Below, in pieces: positions 11,801-23,800 of a stretch of 64,000 bases of DNA. The DNA lies in contig NC_060247.1 in assembly GCF_921293095.1 (NCBI RefSeq), positions 116,455,111 to 116,519,110 on the forward strand, read 5' to 3'. Every line of letters begins with the position of its first letter. The stretch's first letter is position 1. Position numbers and translations under genes: made by a program. The notes under the pieces are model-generated. The model was not told where the DNA came from, did no database searches, and saw only the letters and a program-made list of their open reading frames with translations. The stretch comes from Ischnura elegans (lineage: Eukaryota; Arthropoda; Insecta; Odonata; Coenagrionidae).

Positions 11801-14800
11801 AGAATAGGTTCTAAATAAACTTGTCAATACTTATATAGGTAAAAAAACTATCAGAAAAGGATAATTCTTAAACTGGTGAATTTACCGCAAATAAGTCACA
11901 ACGTTTTCAAGCTCAAGTCGATTTTATATTGAAACGGAAAGAGATCTGCAAGAAACTTAAGCTACCAACGACTCTGGTGCGGAAAAGCATGGGGAGTTTT
12001 CATTCTGCACTATTTTATGAAAGCATGACAGTTTTCAAAGTTAGCATGGCATTACACCGGATGCAACCTCTTTAGGGATACCTACTTGCTAGAGTTGAAT
12101 TTGGTTTTATTTTAATAAATATCATTGAATATACACAAGGACATTGTTACGCCAATTATGCCATCATTCAAGAATGTAGAACCTTTAAATTTAGCAGTAA
12201 ATGGAGCATAGATTTAAGCCTTAAAGCATTTCACACTGTTCTACCGAATTGCAGTGATGAACTCCTCTCAGGCTCCACCGACATTGGTGTTTTTTTTTTT
12301 TAACCAGCGGACAGTCTAGATTGGTGTGCCGTTGGTATTTTGATAACATAGAGAATTTTTATTTTGGGAACGAAGCATTACCTGACCCTCGAGTTTTTTG
12401 CATTGTGCAAGATTTCTCGATACATATTGACTCTATTTTTCTCTAAAATATTGGCAAGTTAAATGTGCTCTTCGAATGAACCACGTTTCAGATTTTTGGG
12501 TTTCAGGTGTAGCATCATATATAACTTTTTGAAACTAAAATCGTGATGGTGCAAGCAGTATAGATAGTACTTTCCACTTTCGTAAAATATTTGCATCATA
12601 AACTGCCACCGCTAAATAACTTATAAATTTGGCATAAATGTTTGGACCACGAAGCCAAAAGTTATTTTTGAAAATGGCTTTGTAATTTCAAAATTGGTGG
12701 TATACTTTGTAGGAGGCTGAATGTGCGAAGTATGTTTTAGTCATGATAGAATGGTTGTACAAAATGCGTACAGGTGTATTCAAATTTACATATATTCTGT
12801 GTATATTGAAAATGAAAATTATTTATAACTAGCTGACCCGGCGAACTTCGTACCGCCTAACAATCAATGAACTTACAGTTTACTTACACCATTTATAAAT
12901 CAAGAGCGGCTGTATCGTTTTTAATCATGTTTAATTTATTATCATAAAATAAGGATACAAATTCAATAAAACTACGTAAATGAGTACCAAAATTGCTTGT
13001 CAGAAAGACATTTTCTTTATTGAATCTTCATAGGGTGAATCGGAGCACGTTTACGCGGATTTTTTCAACAAATTTTCTTACGTTTTAGCTTAAGAAATTT
13101 TGGGCATTGTGGTTTAATAAAGCAGTTCATGAAATAAAAATTATACGCATTCAGTTGTTGGCTATTTGCGTTATTAGCTGTAAAAAAATGATTTTAGGTC
13201 CAAGTCTGTTGCATACACTTGGCCCATTCAGGGGGCAGGTTGACACGACCCCAGACCGACGCTTGACTGATGCTCAAAATCGTGCAAGAAAAGCCCCTAT
13301 GAAGCAGCATTCGCATTAAATGACTTAAGGCGCGCCAGTTTTAGTATCTCTGTTTGGAAAAAATGCACTGCGTAAACGTACTGCATGCGTAAACGCACCA
13401 CGGTGAGCCCTACACATTCGGGTTTAATGTCTTGCGTCAAGCACCTTCTGAGAAACAACAGTTTTTGTTTCGTTTTCAGGCGCAAGATGAAGCGGATGGA
13501 GCTAAATAAATATAGCGAAGCAAAGCAGTGACGCAGCGAGGGGAGGTTTTGGGGGATAAACCCCCCCCCCAAGAGCTTAGAGAATTTTTTAATGAAAGAT
13601 TTTGTTATTAATATTTGGGGGACGGATGACTAACAAACAAAACATATTTAACTATTCACACAGCCACAAAACCCACTATTTGAACCATTTATCTTAAAAA
13701 AATGTCTGGGGGAAGTGCCCCCACACTTCCCGCTTACCTTAGCGAGTTTTCTATACCCTACAGACCCGTGGTAATAGCTGCGCCCAAAACCCCCTATCCT
13801 AGCTACGCACTTGAAGCGAAGGAAGAAATACAGAGGATGGTTTATCGACTCGTGAACATAGCACGCTAAATTGACCATGAGAAAATCATGGGTTTTCATT
13901 AGCACACGAGCACAAACAACACAAAAACTGAAAGAATGACCATGCGATTTTTTAATCGTTATCACGAATGCAACACGAATTGTAAATTGAATACGTTTCA
14001 GCTCAAAAGGGCATATGAGTTGAGATCATGGAATCTACGGAATGAGGACCTCCTAACCTTTGAATTTTCCTTTGAGTAAAGTTGCGTGAATCACATTCAT
14101 CACCAATTTTTTTAATGGTCAAACACGTTCCGTTGGATAGTTATGGTTGGTTTAGGCTTCGAAAGATCATGAGCACAGAAACTACATTTTTCTGTAAATC
14201 GTGCCTTGGTAAGCCAGGTACGTCCAAGGACTTAAAATATTCAGATAGATAGTTGGTGATTTCGTCTTCGTTTGTTACACATTTAAAAGATTCGAATCCA
14301 TGGAGAGTACGAACTATTTGAATTTACCTCGTTTTAGTCATCCACGTCTTCGTTCTTGCTCGCTAAATCAACCATATTTTATTCTTTTGGTGATCAATCA
14401 TATTCTGGAACTCTTTGTTGATGAGCTCACTGAAACTAATTTGCAATCATTCCTAGGAAATGAGTTAAAACTACTCGATTCCTCGACAGGAACACGGACA
14501 TTACCGTTTGTCAACAATTGCTTGGAGATTTGTTTGCAAACACGGTAGTGAAGTGTCAACTCGAGCTGGGCCACGGCTGGGCTTACAATCAGCTCGAATT
14601 ACATTAAAAAAATGTAATTTCTATTTAATTAATATTTTGAATATATTTAGTAATTAAAATGTTATATTGTTACTAAATTCAGTTATTAAAGTGGTAAAAA
14701 CAAAACAAATTATTTAATTTGTAGTTTCGACCGACTTATCAATTGTTGTGTTACTATAACTCCTAAAAGCATGTCCATAGGAAAGAGATGAATTTTTTTT

Positions 14801-17800
14801 GTGAAATTATCCTTTTTTTAATGGCCTATATGTTAACCCTGCCTGAGACGAATCCAAAGAACCAAATCTCATTGAAATCGGTGCAGCCGTTCTCGAGTTA
14901 TAAGTGTTCTAACTAACACGATTTTCGACTTTCTTTTATATATATAGATAATACGTACTATATCTGAGAATCGGGTAAAATAATACTATATAAAAGACAT
15001 GGTATAAATGAGTAAAATAATAAAATACATGGGGGAAGTAAACTAATGCCTTTTTTATTTGCTTTCTAGCGGTGTGACAGACAAGTCTTTTGCTGATTTC
15101 CACAAGGTTGAAGGTTTAAGGGGGATATATATAGCTTCCCAAATCTCAAGCATATCTGTGACGGGCGTAAGACCTGAGCAACTCACAACCGTCATCACAT
15201 TTGACATGGGTGGCACGTGGAGGCCCCTCAAGCCCCCTAAAGTTGAAAACGAAGGGCAGCCAATCAATTGTTCAATGGTGAGGGCTCTCTCTCTCAGAAA
15301 CAGATTCCTCGCCACCTCTATTTGATTCCTTTATAATCACTTCTGGAGTGCTATTTGTTACTCTGGGTACTGTTTTGTTTTCAGTTGTATTGTATCTATC
15401 ACTGAGTGATTTGTATTGCAGATGGTAATAATTTGAGCCTTTGTCAAGGACAATAATCAATCTAATATTTAAAATCATTTGCATATTATTTTTAACCTAT
15501 TATCAATTTATTTAAAAATTACTGAACAAAGTAACTGTTTCATGATTTCTTATTAAATTTTTTACATTCTAAACTGGGTGATGATGAACGTAAAGAACTG
15601 TCATAATTTGTGCCAGGCGCAGTCTTAATCAATGACATGTGCCCTATTTCACTGAGACTATAAATTTACATCTATGAATACTATAGATAATTCACATCAT
15701 TAGGAATATGTCACAAGTTATTTGTCTGCATTAATTGGTATCAAGCGTGTCATGAAATGTATTTTGCATGCCATTTGTTTACGCATCTAATGAGCCAGAA
15801 CAGAAAAAATTCAGGTTTTGCTGCCATTGCTATGGCAGAGCTTCAAGCCATTGCATTTGCATTGTTTAAATCATATTTTCGTGGCTAGTATGAAAAACCA
15901 TTAAAAATATGAGAAATTAAAGTAAATTTGAGTACTGCCAACGCCAGCCTGAGATGGAGGCTACGATATGTATGTCACAACTAAAGACCCTGCGCAAACC
16001 AGCATCCTATGTGTTGTAGATTTAAATACCAGAAGACCAAATTATAATGGTTAGATCATAATACTTTTACCCTACTGACCTTTCTTATGCTGCAGGCGGA
16101 TGGGTGCTCGCTGCATCTGTTTCAGCGCTTTAACCAGCTGTACCCAATGACTCGCTCGGTGCCCATCCTGTCGTCCAAATCTGCACCCGGTCTCATCATG
16201 GCCACGGGCATCATTGGCAAGTCACTCAAGGGCCGACCCAGCGTTTTCCTCAGCAGAGATGCAGGACTAACGTGGCATCAGGTAAGGACCCTTTCAATCA
16301 CTGCTTACATGCCATGTATGTGTGTAATATGTATTACCTACAGCCAGATCTAATTCATTTTCCTGCCAAAGTTATCCTGACCTTCTCACGCGCTCATTTG
16401 CCTCCTAACCTCTTGTAGAGTGAAACTGGCATTTATTCATGTGTGTGATTTTCACTTTCCAGTTGCTGAAAGGTCATCATTTCTTTAACTTTGGTGATCA
16501 CGGAGGAGTCCTGGTGGCTGTCAGATACTCCAAATTCCTTGGCCGGACTAGGGAACTGATGTACTCCACCGATGAGGGGGAGACATGGAATTCATTTGAA
16601 TTTTACAATGATGACATTCGCATCTATGGACTGATAACTGAGCCAGGGAAGAATACGACCACCTTCACAGTGATTGGCTCAGTCAATGGACATCACCAGT
16701 GGCACATTATCAAGGTGGACCTTCGCAATGCATTCTGTGAGACATCATTTCCTTTAGCTACTAATAAAAATAATGTATCGTGTTATGATATTCTGAGTCT
16801 TCCAATTCCTAATATCCATGCCTTCCTCAGCCCCTCATCTAATACTCTTTCCCCCGTTTCTTTCTTAACCATGTTTTCTTTTGCCTGTATCTCCATCACC
16901 TTTCCTCTGACATCTACTGCTTCATTTGCTTCGGGAAGCTTTTCGTTCCCATCTTTGTTTGTGACTGTAGCGCTTCAACTGCTGTGTTTAATTACACTAG
17001 TTGACAAATTTAAACATTTTTTTTTGCATCTGCTTTGTAAATGGGTGGACCTACCTAATTTTGGGGTACTGAATACACTGGTAAAATCAGTTTATCTCTA
17101 GGACATCACATTTCCTAGATACACAGCAGAATAAAAAAATGGTAAAAGCGAAAATTGACAAAATTAAGAAAAGCAAAAATAAACATTCAGAACGTTTGAA
17201 ATCAATACACTTTTGTATTATATATGGGCATGATGCCAACAAAATATCCAAAATAGTTCAGAAGATATTTTCACCTTTAATCGTCTTTGGGTTTTGAAAA
17301 ATGCGACGACGGAGCTCTTCTTTTGTTTGCAATTTCATCACTCTCCCTAACAAGACCCCAGCAGTCTGTTAACCCATCATCGAAGGGTTCCAGTGACCTT
17401 GGTAACGCTGTTCCATGGTAAGAATATCTTGGTGAAAGCGTTCACCATGCTCATCGCTTAGGGGTCCCAAATTTTCCGGGAAGAAATTAAGGTGAGAATG
17501 TAAAAAGTGAATTCAACATTCTACACCCGATGTTCTTATAGTTATCCAACGGATCATTCACATTGGTAATATAGTTTATGTCTTTTCTGTTACCCAAAAA
17601 GCCCTTCAAGATTGCTTTAAAAGAAAACCAAGCAGCTTATTGGATATCTGTGAGTTTGGTATCAAACGTTGGATAAATAAAAGTGAACAAACTTTGTCTT
17701 AATCCACCAATTTACTTACGCGGTACGACTAGATTCGACGCAGCGGCGTCATCCTTTGGTAAGGTTGGATCTCTCAGCAATTTTCTTATATGTAGTCCAA

Positions 17801-20800
17801 CAAATATACTCTTTCAGCTTTCAGCTTTGCCTCACTTAATTTGGGAAACTTTTCTTTTAAGTGATTGAAGGCCTTACCTTCTTTATTCAGAGCTTTTACA
17901 AAGTTCTTGATAAGGCCCAACTTGATATGAAGGGGAGGCAAAATGATTTTATCGGGCTCAACCGGGGTATTGTTCACATTTACGTTTCTAGGAACATATG
18001 ACTTCCTAATAGGCCATTCCTTGACTCAGTAGAGGTTCTGGGTGTCACGGCTGTCCCAAAGGCACAAAAAGGCATTATTTCGTGAATCCAGCCTGTAAAC
18101 CTGTGAGGAGTGCGACAACTTTTAAATCACAGCAAAGCTGCCATTCATGACCCTTATATTTGATTGCCTCTAGCAGCAAAGCCATGGTTTCATAAGTTTC
18201 TTTCATGTCTACCGCGTAAGCCAAAGGTACCGATGGAAATGCTTTGCCATTATGCAGTAGTACTGCTTTCAAGCTGGTTTTACTGCAGTTAATAAATAGT
18301 CGCCACTCCTGTGGAAAAACTCAAAAATGGCTAGTCCTCATAACTGTTTCGCCGTTATTCGTTAAGAAGCGTAAAGAAGGGTAAATGCCCGAAGCGGCTG
18401 TGCCGTTGTTCTTTGGTACTCCTTCGCTGTTTCTAGTAAAGGGTGGCTTCGCCACCCGGGGGTTACTGACGCCCCCAGTGCCTACGTCAGTAAGTCCTCG
18501 TAATGGCCGTCGCCGTCTAATTTTGTGGGTGTTTGAAGAGTTTTCATACAAGTAATCTGACCGAAAAGTGCTAGTACAGAGGAGAGGGAAGCGGACCCTT
18601 GGATGAGCCACGACCGACATCGCCGGTAAACTCCTCGGAACGCCGTTCCTCGTACGTCTGTCCGCTAGGTCCCAGGGGCCGATTTTTCCGGCCAGGGGGA
18701 AAGTGTAGCGCCCGCCGCAGCCAGCTTCGCCAGCACACTCCGAAGTGACGTATAGAAGTACGCGGTACAAAATGCGTGAAATAAAATATTTCGTTAATTA
18801 AAATAATGTCTGGATAGTATTATACTGCGATAAAATAATGTCTGGATAGTATTATACTGCGATACGTTAAATTGTAAGTTATCCAAACAATGATCATAGT
18901 GCACATACACGCAATGACCGTTCCTGGAACGTTAGGTATGGCTAAAGTGTTGGTATTTAAATTGCGGGTTCTACCCACGATTCCAAATATAAATATACGT
19001 ATATGGAATGTGATAAGAGTTATTCATTTAATAAAAGCTGTAGAGTGATGTGGAAATTGTTGGCGTTCTTTTTTCTCAAAAATACGTCTAAACACGACAA
19101 TATGGAGAAATACTTCAAATTCTCTCGTTATGCTTACGATTCAAAAGCTTTTCGAAATGTCTTACATGAAAAACGAGTAAAATAAATTGAAGAGAGCCTG
19201 AAAACATTCATTAGCTTTCCTAGTGAACTGTAACCACCCGTTTAGCATCCCAAGGTCGGGAGTATGAAATTAATAGCATGCGTCCCTTCGGAAAATAGTA
19301 AAATTCAGAGATGCTTTAATTATTTTCACTGCAACAAAGTTTGACGGAAAGAAATTGTTAGGAATGCATAATGTATTATTTTACTTCGTCTTACTGTCAC
19401 AAGTACGGGGAGGGGAGCACAAAGTATTGTAAAAAGTACAAATTCTGCGTTTGAATGATGCTATGTAAATTTATCTTATGCAGATATAATACTAACGCTA
19501 CTGCGTGCATCTGTATAAGGCATAATTTTATAGGTCGTAATAACTTCAATTCCATTCCCAAGACTGATTAACTTCAACAGATGTATGTGATTATGTAGCC
19601 TACTATTTGGCTACACGAACGCGGAATAAAGTTAACCAGAGATATCACCAGACCTGTAAGTTTTATGTTCTCTAACATCTTTAAAATTAGCAATTCTAAA
19701 ACCGGTTCTTCTACGTTAGGCGAGAGATGGCAATAGGAAGGCGAAAAATCGAGACAGAAAACTATCACTAGACATGTAAGTTATTTTCATTAATATTATA
19801 CACAAGAATAGCTATTCTGAAATATGTTTTTAACTGTTACGGGATGCATGGCTTCACGAACGCAAATCAGCGTTTAACGGTTGTCACAAGGTATTTTCAC
19901 CATCATTATCCACAAAAATTTAAATCCCAAAACATGTTGAATACTGTTACGCGAGAGAGGGCATCATTAACGAAAAACAGCGTTAGACGGAACCCACAAC
20001 CACTCACTAAAGATTTGTTCACAAAAATTTTCCACTTAAATTTTCATTCAAAAAAACATTCAACACTGCTACGCGGGAGATTGTACTAGGAAGGCAAAGG
20101 AAAGTACATACGTGCGACAACAAGGAGAGTTATTTTTCTACAACATTAACAATAAAAACTTTAGTTCAAACCATTTTCATCACCGCAGCGCGAAATATTG
20201 TGGTCTAAATTGGTCGTTTTGGCTTTCTGTTATAAAGAATAAAGAATAAAGAAATATTTATTGTTCTTGGACCTTTATGGTCCACTAAGAACATACAAGG
20301 GCTTACATTCATATTAGAGCTCAGTGCACAGAAGAATAAGATACATGCAAAAAAAATAGAAAATAAATTGTAACAGAATATAGTGGCATATTGGTACAAT
20401 AACATTTTTTCTTGTAATAGCATTTTAGTGAACATTAGATTTTTAAAAGACATCAGTGATTTTGCGGTTTTGATTGGTTCAGGAATACCATTCCATAGCC
20501 TTGACCCAACAACTGAAAATGAATTATCAAATGCAGTGATTCGATGTTGAGGAACAATTAAAAAATCAGCTGATAATCTAGTTACAACATTACGATATTT
20601 CTCTTTACTCTGAAAAAATTGCATAATGTATTCTGGCTGTTTGCAATTAAAAAGTTTGTATAAAAAAGAGGCAAGCATGTATTGCCTCCTTGTTTTTGCT
20701 TTAAGCCATTCTAATTTAGAGAAATAAGGGGATATATGTTCATCTTTTTTAAGATCATAAATGAACCTAACACACATATTTAATTGCCGTTGAATCAGGG

Positions 20801-23800
20801 TGTTAATCTTTTCGGTTAGGTCATTATATACAAGGCAGCAGTAATCAATATGGGGGAATATTAACGAGGATACAAGTTGCTTGCGTGTATGAGAGGGCAT
20901 AAGGTTTTTATGAATTTTTAGCTGAAACAAGATCATGTTGATCTTATTGCTGATGGCTTTAACATGGTTTTGCCAAGACAAATTAGGCATCAATAAGACT
21001 CCAAGATTTTTAACGGAGTTGGCATATGATATTTCGGCATCACCAACAAAAATCTTGGGCAGAACATCAAAGTCGACATGTTTGAGTAGTTTTGAGGTAC
21101 CAAATAACATAGATTTTGTTTTCCTAGGGTTAAGCACAAAGTTATTGTCTGCAGCCCATGAAGTGATGGCCTGAACGTCCTGATTTACTTTGGAAACTGC
21201 ATCCATAATTGTTATATAGTAATGCGTGGAATAAAATGCTGTTATTCTGGTCGGAACAACAAAAGAGTATATATTGCATGGAAATCAGTGTGTAATTTAC
21301 CTACTTTAGTTTAATTAAGTTATTAAAACTCACCTCGAGAAGTTACATCGCTACTTCAAAGTCGCTTTCACTTCCACTTCATGGTAAAAATCGAGCGCTA
21401 GCCTGAACGTATAGGTGGCGTCAACGGAGAACTCCATACGTTTCGTGTGGCTTAATGGATAATCTGTTCACTCTCCGAAATTCCTGTACCCCAAACACTC
21501 TTCCCTAACTCCTACGCGTGAGTGCACGGGGGGTACCTTTCAGCACCGCTTACGCTTTCCAGACTGGTCGTTTTGCATTGTTGCTATGAAGTAAGGCGTG
21601 GTATAAATAAATATACAGTTATTCTAGACGAAACAACAATAGAGTGCAAATTGCATTGAATTCAGTGTGTTATAGAACTCTTTTATTTTAATTGAGTGGT
21701 TAAAACTCCCCTTAGTAAAAATTAGGAGATTGTATTGAAAACAATAGATAGTTACATTCATATCTTTCCTTGTACAGTACAGCTTTCGATCTAATCTTTC
21801 ATTTGCCGAGATTAGCCATATTCATTAATTGCATGATTGGTGGTAGGGGCGCAGCTAAAAATTAAGGCAAGGGGGGGGGGTTTCAGGCACAACTAATACT
21901 GGGGGATTTGGAGGTATTGCATGCCCGCCAGGGTAAGCGGGAGGTGCAGAGGCCTTCCGGCTGCCTTTGCCGAAAAAAATTAAGAAAAATGGTTGGAAAT
22001 GGTGATTTTTACGGCCTTCTGTGGGATATTTTCTTATTTACCACACTATTCTATAAGAAATATTAATCCAATTAAGTAAAATAGATAAAACTTAAAAATT
22101 TCTCTGAGCTCCGGGGTGGGGGATGTTATCCCCCAAAACCACCTTGCTGCGCCACTGATCGGTGGCATTCCTTGGCAGTGGTATACTGCACTTAAGATGC
22201 ATAAAATAGTATTAGGTACAGTAGTCCAAATTGATTCTATAGTGATTATTGGAAAGGGTAGGGCAATGCAGCGTAATGGCGTCGACAAGTACCCTTAAAA
22301 GAAGACCTAATGGCAAATTTTATTTTTATGTGTGGTTTCAACGGAATACCGGGGGTTTTATATTTGCGATCAACCAGTGGTCACCAATCGTTCTCATATA
22401 TTCCGTGCCGATAAGTCGTAGGGGTCTGGAACAGTGGGGGAATCCTGACGATAAATACCGAAATAGGCGAGCTTTCAGAAAATAATCTCTTTTGGGAAAT
22501 TTCACGGGGTTATCGGGGGTTTTAATAACTCGAAGGTTTGAGGAACATGGACTGAATGGTGACGAAAACTACCCGGAAAGGCGGCCTTCAAAAATTGTAT
22601 TTTTCTGGGAGGTTCCGGAAGGTGATCGAGGGTTTTCAGGTTTTTTTTCCCGCATGGTTTACGGTGGCCCGCTATTAGCAAATATTCCATATCTAGAGCT
22701 GTGAGGGGACGGGCAATGCGGTGTAATGTCGGCCAGAATGTCCCATAAAGGTGAGTTATTGTCACATTTTACATTTTTTAGGGGTTTCGGGGGGATGCCT
22801 GGGGTTTATATGGGTGTACTGCTAGCGGTCATCAGTCGTTCACATGAATTCCGTAGGGATGAGTCGTGGGGGTAGGGATCAGCGGTGGAATTGTGACGAA
22901 AAGTACCCAAAAAGTAGACTTCAAAATGCACAATTTAATTTTTTGGGGTGTAAGGGGGAAACCGGAGGTTAATAGATTTGCACTGCTAGGAGTCACCAAT
23001 CACCCACATCAATTCCGTGGTGATGAGTGGTAGGGGTTGGAAAAGCGGCGAAATTGTAACGAAAGGTACCCGAAAAGGAGACTTATATGTATAATTTAAT
23101 TTTTTCGAGGATGTTTCAGTGAGTTCGAAGATGGTGGTATTATACTGTCACATCCATTTACTAACATATCTAAGAGAGGTTACCCCTATGTCATCCATAT
23201 TTTGAGAGTAATACATTAAAAAATAAGACTTTCGCGGGAAACAAATGTGTAGTGTCCACCATTTTTACTTTTTCGCGGATATATCGATTGAAATATTTCT
23301 GAAACGATTCCCTTTTCTAAAATCATATGCATAGTTGTATATTATTGAAGAGTTTTCACTACATCGTTCAGAAATAAGTTCACGAAATCTTGTGTTAATC
23401 TTTTGTGAATTGTAATTTTCTGTGATTTTCGGAATATTTTACGTTTTTCTTAGTAATCTAAGACGTTGAAAGAATCTGTTTACTTCATTTCGTAGAACAT
23501 GTTATGAGCATATATAAATGAAATATTTGTTATCCTAAACCTGATATTACGTCGCGGGGTTAGGGAGTTATGAAATTGTTCCAGTAAAGAAGAGTTGATT
23601 GGTTTCTCGTTGACCTTCTTGGGCTCATGAGTTCCTGGAATGTGCTATGAGTCATTTCCATAATAAATACATGTAAATTAAATTTTTAATGCCTGCAGAC
23701 GTATTTGCTTTTCCTTATTAAAATTAGTGATATTGTTCAGGTTAAGTTAAGCTACATATAATTTGAAAGAAAAAGAATTGCACTTTCTTATTCTTGCAGT

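Noticed and set aside
13648..13965. 105-codon minus-strand frame
   Set aside because: Runs across the end of a MITE into its flank, so it cannot be one gene.
16737..17101. Extension of the exon 8 open frame for another 120 codons
   Set aside because: Homology ends at 16736, a GTGAGA donor is present in the right phase, and the extension has no domain.
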